Below are positions 54,505-62,960 of a stretch of 64,000 nucleotides of DNA, one piece after another. The position numbers and the translations under genes are program-made. The notes under the pieces are model-generated. The model had not been told where the DNA came from, did not search any database, and saw only the letters and a list, made by a program, of their open reading frames with translations. Position 1 is the first letter of the stretch. Each line of letters begins with the position of its first letter. The stretch spans positions 23,995 through 87,994 of the forward strand of contig NZ_JACSRA010000018.1 in NCBI RefSeq assembly GCF_014836335.1, written 5' to 3'. The stretch comes from Clostridium cibarium (GTDB taxonomy: Bacteria; Bacillota; Clostridia; Clostridiales; Clostridiaceae).

Positions 54505-56115
54505 CTACTCCTTCCAATGCCCATTTTCTAATATCTTTAATTGTTCTTCTGTCGCAGTTCCTGCTTTTCTTGCTGCAATAGCATCATACCACTTATATGC
54601 AGGAATCCACTCATCTTCATCAATCAAAAATTCAGTCGCTGGCTTAATACCTGCATTACCTGGTTTTGTTCTTTGTATAACCCACGTATTTCCCTGAGCT
54701 ATTGGGGCACCTGGCGTTCTTGTATGCCACCTAGCTTCATACTTATAAGTTCCATCATTCCACTTATAGGATATTTGTTCAAATCCAACTTTAGATTGGG
54801 CTTTTGCTTTAGCATCATCTGGTATATCTATTGGAGATCTTTCTCTGCATTTTTTAACTACCTCTTGAATTTCTTCTTCTAACATTTCAGAAAACTTAAA
54901 TTTTATTACATCCTCAACCTTTTCCCCACCTAATATCCTATCAATAATCTTGCTACTATCAAATACAACTGGTTTTCTTTCCAAAAACAAATATAAGGCC
55001 TTAAGCTCCTCATCACTTAACTTTCCAAATAGCTGCATTGATTTATCAACTTCAATACCTTTTGCACTAAACTTTTCTAACAAATTAATCTCTTCACCGT
55101 CAATGGCAATCTTAAAGCTACCAAAAAGCTCTCTGCTCTCCCCTATCTTTTCGATTTCATTTACCTTCCCTAAATTACTTAGTTCTCCTACTCCATCAAA
55201 AAGCATGGCTATATTTAAAAATACCTCTGTAGTATACTCACTTGCAGTATAAGAGTTACCATTTAAAACTTTTTCATTAAAATCCTTCTTTACATTTTCC
55301 CAAACAGAATTTGCTATAGCTTCATTAGTTCCAAATACATCTGGCAAGAACGGGAACGCCATACTTTCAATAAAATATGCAGCTTTTCCATTGCCTATCA
55401 ATGTTTTTATTGGATCATCAATTAAGCCATTAATTTCATTGTTTATTCCTTTTAAAACCGTTGAAATTAATCCTACTGTCATATTTTTAATGAATTTTAT
55501 AACTCCATTAAGTCGCCCAATCATCTCCTCTATAGGAGAAAATAATATACTTAACGTTGGATGCTCTTCATTAAATTCAGCAATAATATCACTAGCAGAT
55601 TTCAAATAAGTTTCTACTTTATCATTAATATTTTCTAATATCTTTATAAAAAACTCATTTCTATCTAAATCAAGTATGGTATTTGACATTAACAAATTCC
55701 ATATCTCTTTTATAGCATCCTTATATTTTTGAATTTTTTCAGCTTGAACTTCTTCTTCACTTTTTTCATCTGCTAACATATTTGAATCTAAAGCAGGCAT
55801 CAAATTTCTATCAAGCCCTATATTATTCATAGGCCCTATAGAATTTTTTATCTTTTCTTCAGCTTCATTATATTCTTTAGATGCATAATTTAAATCTTCT
55901 GAAAGACTTTCAAACTCCCTTGATCTTATATAACCTAAATTTAAAATATCATTCAACTGATTCTTTTGCTTATATGTACTAACATCCCTAACAGAATCCA
56001 AAGTATTTTCTATGCTAGATACTTCCCTTAGCATACTATCAAATTCTTCTTTTAAATCAAGCATTTTATTTGCAAACCTTAGAAGTTCTTCACTATCAAC
56101 CTTTATAGTCTCCAT
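54505..56115 (-). CDS. LXG/WXG-type polymorphic toxin (T7SS effector candidate)
   Basis: A 536-residue protein. The N-terminal ~110 residues are helical and LXG/WXG-like (IKVDSEELLRFANKMLDLKE, EEFDSMLREVSSIENTLDSV). The middle is helical with a hydrophobic patch (PFLPDVFGTNEAIANSVW). The C-terminal ~100 residues are a compact toxin-like domain (YKYEARWHTRTPGAPIAQG, TWVIQRTKPG, EWIPAYKWYDAIAARKAG); the Arg-His-Thr rich core suggests a nuclease, but I cannot name the class. Export would be by a type VII system encoded elsewhere. Upstream small partners and downstream immunity genes support the call. Confidence 0.75.
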   Translation of the reverse strand: METIKVDSEELLRFANKMLDLKEEFDSMLREVSSIENTLDSVRDVSTYKQKNQLNDILNLGYIRSREFESLSEDLNYASKEYNEAEEKIKNSIGPMNNIGLDRNLMPALDSNMLADEKSEEEVQAEKIQKYKDAIKEIWNLLMSNTILDLDRNEFFIKILENINDKVETYLKSASDIIAEFNEEHPTLSILFSPIEEMIGRLNGVIKFIKNMTVGLISTVLKGINNEINGLIDDPIKTLIGNGKAAYFIESMAFPFLPDVFGTNEAIANSVWENVKKDFNEKVLNGNSYTASEYTTEVFLNIAMLFDGVGELSNLGKVNEIEKIGESRELFGSFKIAIDGEEINLLEKFSAKGIEVDKSMQLFGKLSDEELKALYLFLERKPVVFDSSKIIDRILGGEKVEDVIKFKFSEMLEEEIQEVVKKCRERSPIDIPDDAKAKAQSKVGFEQISYKWNDGTYKYEARWHTRTPGAPIAQGNTWVIQRTKPGNAGIKPATEFLIDEDEWIPAYKWYDAIAARKAGTATEEQLKILENGHWKE

Positions 56116-56232
56116 TTATCCTCCCTATTTGTATGAATTTACTTCTAGTTTGCCCACCTAAAACTTACCCATATTTACCTATTATATTACAAAAAATAAA
56201 TTAATTAAATATTTTGCTACATAAATAGAAAA

Positions 56233-56258
56233 ATGAACCAGTTAACTAACTAGTTCAT
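56233..56258 (-). terminator. Terminator between partner genes and toxin
   Basis: ATGAACTAGTTA / TAACTGGTTCAT stem followed on the minus strand by TTTTTCTATT. It may reduce toxin expression relative to its partners. Confidence 0.6.
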
Positions 56259-56264
56259 CTACAT

Positions 56265-56555
56265 CTATCTATTCATTTTTTGTTCTCTAAGCTTTTCTTG
56301 CCTTTCAGCTTCATTTACTATATCTACAGATAAATTGAAAAGACCATTCTTCATGGATACAAACTCCATATCTAAGTCATAACATTCATTTATAAGCCTG
56401 TTTATTCTTTCAACTAACTGCATCTTACCATTACCTTCAAAGCCATTCATTATTGAATTATTCATATCTTTTAGATCGTTTATTATGCTATCTAACTTAT
56501 TTTTACTGCTACTTATTTTACTAATATCACTAACTACATTGCTATTTGAATTCAA
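56265..56555 (-). CDS. Small helical partner of the LXG-type toxin
   Basis: Ninety-six residues, all helical (SSSKNKLDSIINDLKDMNNS, MQLVERINRLINECYDLDME), WXG100/DUF5344-like in size and pattern. Such proteins pair with LXG N-termini to form the secretion signal. Upstream of the toxin on the same strand. Confidence 0.6.
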   Translation of the reverse strand: MNSNSNVVSDISKISSSKNKLDSIINDLKDMNNSIMNGFEGNGKMQLVERINRLINECYDLDMEFVSMKNGLFNLSVDIVNEAERQEKLREQKMNR

Positions 56556-56625
56556 CTTTGATCCTCCCTACATTTAAGTTCCAACTATTATTTTATTATA
56601 CTATAAAATTCCTTTTCATCATAAT

Positions 56626-56656
56626 AAAAAATACTGACCTGATAGCCAGTATTTTT
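56626..56656 (-). terminator. Terminator of the gene at 56660
   Basis: AAAAATACTGGC / CAGTATTTTT stem with T-run. Confidence 0.7.
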
Positions 56657-56659
56657 CTC

Positions 56660-56902
56660 TTAATTAAATTCAAAACTTTTAACTACCTTTGTTGTACTCT
56701 TCTTAAATTCCAGGGACACCTTATCAATTTCTTCACATATCTTTTTAAGAGAACACATATCACACCCTGCTATGATATTCTGCTCCAAAAGAGAACAAGC
56801 AATTTCATCCTCATAGTTAGCATTTCTAATTGCAAGAGCTATTTGTTTCTTATCAAACACCTCTGCATCCTCAGCTCTTAATTTTATTTCATCATTTATC
56901 AT
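56660..56902 (-). CDS. Small helical protein, second toxin partner
   Basis: Eighty residues (MINDEIKLRAEDAEVFDKKQ, then AGCDMCSLKKICEEIDKVSL and KKSTTKVVKSF). ATG 56902 follows GGAGG. It has three Cys in a CxxC-x5-C-like cluster, unusual for WXG partners. Likely first gene of the toxin cluster. Confidence 0.5.
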   Translation of the reverse strand: MINDEIKLRAEDAEVFDKKQIALAIRNANYEDEIACSLLEQNIIAGCDMCSLKKICEEIDKVSLEFKKSTTKVVKSFEFN

Positions 56903-56940
56903 TTTAGATACCTCCACTCAATTTCTTTTCATAGAAGATA

Positions 56941-57100
56941 TATTTATTTTAAAGCTAAATGACTTAACTTTTGCACTATTTTTTCCCTTAAACCTCTTCA
57001 AACCCGCATTTTCCCAGCATATTCTGAAGAATATTACCATATATATGGTGAAGAATATTTATTCTGAAGAATATGCTTAATTTTTGTATATATCCTTATT
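56941..57100 (+). promoter_or_regulatory. Repeat-rich leader of the RHH-like gene
   Basis: Three GAAGAATAT units (57026, 57050, 57066) sit inside a long dyad that begins AGCATATTCTG and ends GAAGAATATGCT. The same arrangement is preserved at 8866-8930. It could be a binding site for the module regulator or sigma factor. Confidence 0.5.
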
Positions 57101-57113
57101 AGAGGTGATTATT

Positions 57114-57515
57114 ATGGCAAGGAAAAAAGAATTTGTTATGAGTAAAGATGACTTAGCATATGAGGAACCTATTGATGATTGTTTTAGTGATGGAATAGCT
57201 AAGCCTAAGGGGGAATGTATTGCTACCTTTAGCTTCTCTAAAGATGCTAATGAAACTTCTATCTCTGAAGAAGAACCTACTATCCAATTTAAAAATTATG
57301 ATAATAGAAAAACTCCTGTAGTTAATGGTGCTGCTCCGCCTATTGATGGAGAATTTTTAAATGTGAAGAGAACTTATATGTTAAGAGCTTCTACTGTTAG
57401 GAAGCTTAATGAACTTAAAAGTATTCACCCTGATTTAAACACTTATGTAAGTTCAATTGTTGATATAGCTATTAGCAAATATTATGATTCTGTAATTAAT
57501 AAAAATAATAATTAA
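57114..57515 (+). CDS. RHH-like module protein
   Basis: A 133-residue protein. ATG 57114 follows AGAGGTG. N-terminal half is acidic and probably disordered (MARKKEFVMSKDDLAYEEPI). The last ~50 residues (NVKRTYMLRASTVRKLNELK, SIHPDLNTYVSSIVDIAISK) look like a ribbon-helix-helix DNA-binding domain. It is part of the module, since the compressed copy at 8960 also has it. May regulate the module. Confidence 0.65.
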   Translation: MARKKEFVMSKDDLAYEEPIDDCFSDGIAKPKGECIATFSFSKDANETSISEEEPTIQFKNYDNRKTPVVNGAAPPIDGEFLNVKRTYMLRASTVRKLNELKSIHPDLNTYVSSIVDIAISKYYDSVINKNNN

Positions 57516-57569
57516 CAGGCAGTTCAATTTTGATCTACCTGTTTTTATATAGCTTACAAAAGTGTATAA

Positions 57570-57728
57570 CTATGATTTATTATTAGTTTTTTCGTATATA
57601 TAAATATCTAGTGCTTTGATTCCTCTCTTGGCAAGTTTAACAGATAAAATAAATCCATAAACCACCATAGCAATAAGACCTAATCTAATTATTAAGCTAA
57701 TAAAGCCTATACCCTCAACCATCGACAT
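57570..57728 (-). CDS. Tiny membrane protein of the module
   Basis: Fifty-two residues on the minus strand: MSMVEGIGFISLIIRLGLIA then MVVYGFILSVKLAKRGIKAL. One long hydrophobic helix and a basic tail. GGGGG lies 6-7 bases before the ATG. A diverged, truncated copy at 18029-18160 keeps the ATG, ribosome site and helix, which supports a real gene. Could be a holin-like or anti-sigma partner; unknown. Confidence 0.6.
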   Translation of the reverse strand: MSMVEGIGFISLIIRLGLIAMVVYGFILSVKLAKRGIKALDIYIYEKTNNKS

Positions 57729-57884
57729 AAACCATCCCCCTATTTCTTTTTTCTCATAAAATTGGTTAATAATATATTACCACGTATCTGCATGCCATTA
57801 TAGCACATTTTACATTTATTTACTATAAATTAGTCACTCCCTGCTAATTCATAATATATCTTATTTGAAAGAGAGGTGTAAGTT

Positions 57885-58070
57885 ATGGAAGTAAATGATC
57901 TAATAGGTGTAATAGCAAATGTAGGATTCCCAGTAGCAGTATCTGCATACTTGCTTATTAGACTTGAAAAACAAATTAATTCCTTATCATCATCAATAAA
58001 TAGACTAAACATAATAATTTCAACAAAGCTTGGTGTTGTTATAGATAATGATGATACCAATGTAGCTTAA
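57885..58070 (+). CDS. yvrJ: YvrJ family protein
   Basis: Sixty-one residues: MEVNDLIGVIANVGFPVAVS then AYLLIRLEKQINSLSSSINR. One membrane helix and a polar coiled tail, the YvrJ pattern (PF12841). GAGAGGTG precedes the ATG. In Bacillus the gene is linked to the SigO-RsoA sigma pair. The topology resembles BhlA/UviB holin-like peptides. Function not established. Confidence 0.85.
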   Translation: MEVNDLIGVIANVGFPVAVSAYLLIRLEKQINSLSSSINRLNIIISTKLGVVIDNDDTNVA

Positions 58071-58077
58071 TATAAAG

Positions 58078-58112
58078 GGCTGTCGCACTAAAAATTAGTG
58101 TGCAGCTTTTTT
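58078..58112 (+). terminator. Terminator after YvrJ
   Basis: GCTGTCGCACTAA / TTAGTGTGCAGC with T-run; related to 3391-3422. Confidence 0.75.
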
Positions 58113-58130
58113 CTATACAAGAAAAGATAA

Positions 58131-58155
58131 ATCCCAAACTCATGGAGTTTGGGAT
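58131..58155 (+). other. Hairpin upstream of the phosphoesterase gene
   Basis: ATCCCAAACTC / GAGTTTGGGAT, perfect 11-bp stem without a T-run, 100 bases before the next gene. Could be a cargo boundary or leader structure. Confidence 0.5.
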
Positions 58156-58256
58156 AGGCATTCTAAGTTTAGATGTAAAGACAATTTATGCATTTATATA
58201 GCCAATATAGATGCTATAATTGTAGTAAATAGAATAGGTAGAAGGTGTAATAAATT

Positions 58257-61200
58257 ATGGAGATAGCTGCTATTGATAAAGATTTGAAAGTGTTTATTAA
58301 TCAACTTAAAAAGAAAGAAATAGGATTTTTTGATATTCCAGAAGAGTATAGATTACATCCAGAAGTTGTAAAGGTCGAGCGAAAACTTGGTATAAGGAAA
58401 ATTGCAGTAGGTGAAGATATAACAGTCAATAGAGGATATGATGTAATTAGAAATATATTCTTTGTACTAGAAGAAGTGTTTAAGGACATTAAAGATGAAT
58501 CCTCTAGTAGAGAAACAGAAACGGTTTTTAAAGAATTTGATGATTATTATAATTTTTTAAATGGAGATATTTACGATTGTGCTTGTTATTATCAATACAA
58601 ATTTACTCAAGAAGAAATTATGAGATACAGTATTGATTTAACAAAGATTAACTATTCAGCATTATTAGATGAAACAATAGAGGATTATTCAATCGAACCA
58701 AACAAAAATGAAATCGAAGCATATAAAACAGGTGAAAGAAGAAAATCTTATATTAAACAATGGGTAAATAAATTTAAAACTTGTAATTCATTTAAAGAAT
58801 TTGAAAAAGTTCGTGAAAAGTGTGAAATATCTCAATACAGTTCTGATTTAAAAACTATTCTTTTGATGTATATTTATTCTGATAAATATAAGGTTTTTCA
58901 TATTATCATGAAGCACGTTAATAGTGGATATTACCCGAATATAGAACATGAAGTTTGCTTTATATATGGCTCAGATAAGGTTCTTAATGAATATAATTAT
59001 AGTTTGGGTGCATCATCTACAATTGCAAAGCACAAAAGAAAGATGAAGAAATTTGTTGAGAAATTAAAAAGTGAAGAACTACAAACAGAAACACATGGTT
59101 TTTTCAATATAGGAACATACTTTTATTGTGTGCAGACAGATTATTATGTAAAAGAAAAGAATAAAGTCTGGCTAGGAGATTTAAAATATTATTTTGAAAC
59201 ATTTGAAGAATTTGCAGAATACTTAAACAATGATTTATCCAACTGCGATTTATCAAAGGCAATACTCCCTAAAATTGATTTTTTACAATATATAACAAAT
59301 AAAAAAACAAAATTACCAATCGAAAGTGTACATAATTTAATCTATATAGTTGATAAATATTATGATTCAGAGAGTGAGTGCTTTTGTGTTATTCAAAAAT
59401 GGAAAGATTCAAATGGTAATGTGCTAAAAGAAGAAAATCATTCATTCGAATATTTCTTTAATTATGTGTATTTCCTTGAGAATGATTTATCTAGTGCAGA
59501 TTTACTTTTTTGTGATGGCATAGAAAATTTAAATGATCTTTCTGAACTCAATCTTTCAAATGTAAAACTTATAAGTGAAATAATGGATAAACTTGGTCTT
59601 GACTATGAAAAATTTGAATTGAAAGATGAATTAATTGCTTCATTTATTCCAACACTAAAATTTGAAGAAAAAACTTCTCTTGTATTAGATACAAAAAGAG
59701 AGATTTCTTTAAGCTATGAAGAAGTAATAAAGAATCAAAAAGTGTTTTATATTTCAGATTTACACCTTATGCATAGAATTATAAATGCCAAGTGCAGATC
59801 TGAAAGTGATATACAATATGTGCTTCAAAAAATAGCTAGTAATCTTGTTAATGACATTGATGGATTTGGAAGTAAAGTTCTCCTTATAGGAGGAGATACT
59901 TCTTCAGTATACGAAATATTTGAGCTATTTATAACGCTATTAAGACAATATATTAATAATAATTATGGCAGTATGAAAGTTATCTTTTTACTTGGCAATC
60001 ATGAATTATGGGGTTTCCCAGACAATAACTTTGAAGAAATTGTAGATAAATACAATGATGTAATAACAGCAAATGGGATGTATCTTCTTCAAAATGATTT
60101 GCTTTATATGGATGATAATAATTCAATCAATAGAATAACAACAGATGAATTACTTACGTTATCCAAAGAAGAATTAAGAACAAAAGTTAGATGCGCGCGT
60201 TTGATAATATTTGGCGGATTGGCCTTCTCTGGATATAACAAAAAATTTAATGCTGACAATGGAATTTATAGAGAAACGATAACAAGAGAGCAGGAGATTA
60301 CAGAAAGTAAAAAAATTGAATCATTATATGAAATTGTACAAGAAGCATTAAGTGATAGAAATGTTATTGTTTTCACACATACACCAAAAGTAGATTGGTG
60401 TATTAATGATGATAAACAAAAAGGATTTATCTATGTAAGTGGACATACACATAGAAATTATTTTTATGATGATGGTGATTATAAAGTATATGCAGATAAT
60501 CAAGTAGGATATAAAAATGAGAATCCAAGTATAAAATATTTCTATTTAGAAAATGAGTACGATTTGTTTTCTGAATATGATGATGGAATTTATCAGATAA
60601 CTGGTGATGAATATGTAAATTTCTATCGCGGTAAAAATGTCCAGATGCAATTTAATAGGGATGGAATAGTTTATATGCTTAAGAAAAAGGGTTATTATTG
60701 TTTCATCTATGAAACCAAAGCAAAGAAGTTATCAATATTAAATGGCGGAGCATTAAAAGGACTTAACATTAAAGATATAAATTACTATTATGCCCATATG
60801 GAAGAAGAAATTGCAAATATCAAATCGCCATTATATAAATATACAGAGATTCAAAAAAAGATTGCAGAGGATGTAAAAAAGATAGGTGGTTCTGGGTATA
60901 TACATGGTGCGATTATAGATATAGATTACTATAATCATATATATGTCAATCCGAATGATTTGACTATTAGGGGATATTATGCATTAGACATCTTTTATAA
61001 GAAAATATATCCAACGATACCAAAACTATTACAACAACAATGTCCAGAGCTTTTTTATAATTATAAGAAATTAATTGAAACTAAGGAGTCAACGTCGCTT
61101 CTAGTAATAAATGAAGGAAAGAATGAGATTATGTCAACACCACAATTGTATTTAGAAACCGACATATATAAATCATCACGTGAAATAAAGAAGATGCAAA

Positions 61201-61622
61201 AATTGAGTTCTAATATTCTTAGCGTATGGTATGAATTAAAAGGATATGAAAAATATTTGCCAGTTAAAGAAACTAATGATGGCTCAATTGTAAAAAATAG
61301 AACAAAATTTAAGCATGAAACAATTTCTAATCATAGCATTGTTAAGGGAAAAAAAGAATCAGTCCCAAAACAAAATCCAATTGAGGTAAAAGGTTCTTTT
61401 TCGGAATTATATCCAGATTTGCTAGTAGATTGGGATTATGAAAAAAATAGCATTGACCCAACACAAATAATTGCAGGATATAGTGAAAAAGTTTTTTGGA
61501 AATGTAATAAGTGTAAGAATCAATGGGAAGCACGTGTAGACAAAAGATGTTCAGGGCGTTCAATTTGTTCTAATTGTCATTATCGTGTAATTGAAAGAGA
61601 TGCACGAATGAGAAAAAAATAA
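58257..61622 (+). CDS. Large metallophosphoesterase with C-terminal zinc ribbon, candidate defence protein
   Basis: A 1121-residue protein. A calcineurin-like phosphoesterase domain (~495-740) has FYISDLHLMH, LLIGGDTSS, FLLGNHELWG, VFTHTPKVDW and VSGHTHRNYF, the full set of metal ligands. The first ~490 residues are helical and charged with no recognised domain but include tandem NDLSNCDLSKAILP and NDLSSADLLFCDG, pentapeptide-like leucine turns. The C-terminal ~60 residues (LYPDLLVDWDYEKNSIDP, CNKCKNQW, CSNC) are a zinc-ribbon of the DUF4379/PF14311 type. AGAAGGTG precedes the ATG. It sits inside the sigma/YvrJ module between YvrJ and DUF1659. A nucleic-acid or nucleotide phosphoesterase is likely; an antiphage role is inference. 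Confidence 0.75.
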   Translation: MEIAAIDKDLKVFINQLKKKEIGFFDIPEEYRLHPEVVKVERKLGIRKIAVGEDITVNRGYDVIRNIFFVLEEVFKDIKDESSSRETETVFKEFDDYYNFLNGDIYDCACYYQYKFTQEEIMRYSIDLTKINYSALLDETIEDYSIEPNKNEIEAYKTGERRKSYIKQWVNKFKTCNSFKEFEKVREKCEISQYSSDLKTILLMYIYSDKYKVFHIIMKHVNSGYYPNIEHEVCFIYGSDKVLNEYNYSLGASSTIAKHKRKMKKFVEKLKSEELQTETHGFFNIGTYFYCVQTDYYVKEKNKVWLGDLKYYFETFEEFAEYLNNDLSNCDLSKAILPKIDFLQYITNKKTKLPIESVHNLIYIVDKYYDSESECFCVIQKWKDSNGNVLKEENHSFEYFFNYVYFLENDLSSADLLFCDGIENLNDLSELNLSNVKLISEIMDKLGLDYEKFELKDELIASFIPTLKFEEKTSLVLDTKREISLSYEEVIKNQKVFYISDLHLMHRIINAKCRSESDIQYVLQKIASNLVNDIDGFGSKVLLIGGDTSSVYEIFELFITLLRQYINNNYGSMKVIFLLGNHELWGFPDNNFEEIVDKYNDVITANGMYLLQNDLLYMDDNNSINRITTDELLTLSKEELRTKVRCARLIIFGGLAFSGYNKKFNADNGIYRETITREQEITESKKIESLYEIVQEALSDRNVIVFTHTPKVDWCINDDKQKGFIYVSGHTHRNYFYDDGDYKVYADNQVGYKNENPSIKYFYLENEYDLFSEYDDGIYQITGDEYVNFYRGKNVQMQFNRDGIVYMLKKKGYYCFIYETKAKKLSILNGGALKGLNIKDINYYYAHMEEEIANIKSPLYKYTEIQKKIAEDVKKIGGSGYIHGAIIDIDYYNHIYVNPNDLTIRGYYALDIFYKKIYPTIPKLLQQQCPELFYNYKKLIETKESTSLLVINEGKNEIMSTPQLYLETDIYKSSREIKKMQKLSSNILSVWYELKGYEKYLPVKETNDGSIVKNRTKFKHETISNHSIVKGKKESVPKQNPIEVKGSFSELYPDLLVDWDYEKNSIDPTQIIAGYSEKVFWKCNKCKNQWEARVDKRCSGRSICSNCHYRVIERDARMRKK

Positions 61623-61682
61623 GCATTTCTATATTTTTTGTATATATCTTATGTGAATCCAAATGAAAGGAGTGAAATACAA

Positions 61683-61907
61683 ATGGCAGTTACTAAAACT
61701 CTAGAAACTTCTTCTCTACAAATAGAGATAGCAAGTGGTAAAGATTCTTCTGGCAATACTACTTACAGAAAAAAGACTTTTTCTAATGTAAGAACTGATG
61801 CAGCTTCTCAAAACATTTATGATGTAGCTACTGCGATCAAAGACATGTTAAACGTTGGAACTAGAAATTTTTATGTTGCTGATTCTTCTACTTTAGTTAG
61901 TGCTTAA
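61683..61907 (+). CDS. DUF1659 family protein
   Basis: Seventy-four residues: MAVTKTLETSSLQIEIASGK, YRKKTFSNVRTDAASQNIYD, ending NFYVADSSTLVSA. ATG 61683 follows AAAGGAG. DUF1659 proteins are short and uncharacterised and are almost always next to DUF2922 and YvrJ genes in Bacilli and Clostridia. Scars of this gene are at 5301 and 9176. Confidence 0.88.
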   Translation: MAVTKTLETSSLQIEIASGKDSSGNTTYRKKTFSNVRTDAASQNIYDVATAIKDMLNVGTRNFYVADSSTLVSA

Positions 61908-61951
61908 CATTTAAAATTTCCAGTTAACTTTTTAAGAAAGGAGGATCTTTC

Positions 61952-62170
61952 ATGGAGTATATATTATCATTAACTTTTATTTGTGCTAATGGCCAAAAGA
62001 CTTCTTTAAGTATAGAAGGAGTTAAAGCTACAATAACGGAGGCTCAGGCAAGTACCTTAATGGATACCATTATAGCTAAGAATATTTTCTTAACTAAAAA
62101 TGGTGCTTTTACTGGTAAGTCTGGTGCTACTTTAACTCAAAGACAAGTTACTAAGCTTGATGTAGCTTAA
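61952..62170 (+). CDS. DUF2922 family protein
   Basis: Seventy-two residues: MEYILSLTFICANGQKTSLS, IEGVKATITEAQASTLMDTI, ending TLTQRQVTKLDVA. AGGAGG precedes the ATG. Partner of DUF1659. Remnants are at 9225, 19857 and 22996. Function unknown. Confidence 0.88.
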   Translation: MEYILSLTFICANGQKTSLSIEGVKATITEAQASTLMDTIIAKNIFLTKNGAFTGKSGATLTQRQVTKLDVA

Positions 62171-62180
62171 TATTTTTTTA

Positions 62181-62218
62181 AGGGTAGATTTCGTGTACAA
62201 CAACACGAAATCTACCCT
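62181..62218 (+). terminator. Module terminator, intact copy
   Basis: AGGGTAGATTTCGTGT / ACACGAAATCTACCCT perfect stem, followed by TTTCTTTA. Confidence 0.9.
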
Positions 62219-62230
62219 TTTCTTTATAAA

Positions 62231-62875
62231 CTAACTAATATCTTTTAATGTTCCACAATCCATTTTATATATATGATCACACAAAGTATCTATATCTTCA
62301 TTATTATGGCTAGTTAACAATATAGTCACAGATTCTTCTTTAAGTTGTAGTAGTAGTTTCCTTACCAAATCAATCCCATCTGAATCTAATGCATTCATAG
62401 GTTCATCTAATATTAATAATTTAGGCTTTTCCATAATAGCTTGGGCTATTCCTAATCTCTGTTTCATTCCTAATGAATATTTTTTTACTGGCCTTTTATC
62501 ATTTGGATTTAAACCAACTAATGAAATTGTATTTTTTATATCATCATCAGAAATTTTGTTATTTATATTTGCTAATATTTTTAAATTTTTAAATCCAGAA
62601 TATTGTTGTAAAAAGCCTGGACTTTCTATTATTACCCCAGTTTCTTTTGGAAAATTTCCATCTTTAATAACTTCATTAAATACTTTAATTTCTCCATCAG
62701 TTGAATTAATTAACCCACATATAGCTTTGAATAGCATAGATTTACCAGAACCATTTGTTCCTATTATTCCGTAAATATTACCTTCTTTAATATCTATATT
62801 TATATCGTTTAATATTTTTACACCTTGTATTATCTTAGATAAATTTTTAATTTCTATAACATTAGTATCCTTCAT
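62231..62875 (-). CDS. ABC transporter ATP-binding protein (bacitracin/lantibiotic exporter type)
   Basis: About 214 residues. ATG 62875 follows GAGGAGG. Walker A GTNGSGKS, signature YSLGMKQRLGIAQA, Walker B LLILDEPMNALD and the H-loop LLTSHN are all present. It resembles the BcrA/LanF group, which pairs with ABC-2 permeases. It is the last gene of an operon with the permeases at 63716 and 64000 and likely energises export of a peptide or gives immunity. Confidence 0.9.
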   Translation of the reverse strand: MKDTNVIEIKNLSKIIQGVKILNDINIDIKEGNIYGIIGTNGSGKSMLFKAICGLINSTDGEIKVFNEVIKDGNFPKETGVIIESPGFLQQYSGFKNLKILANINNKISDDDIKNTISLVGLNPNDKRPVKKYSLGMKQRLGIAQAIMEKPKLLILDEPMNALDSDGIDLVRKLLLQLKEESVTILLTSHNNEDIDTLCDHIYKMDCGTLKDIS

Positions 62876-62960
62876 AGATAACCTCCTCGTAAATAATAAA
62901 ATCATCATTACTTAGAATATTTTATTAAAAATTGCAATTCACAATAATATAATGTTTTTC

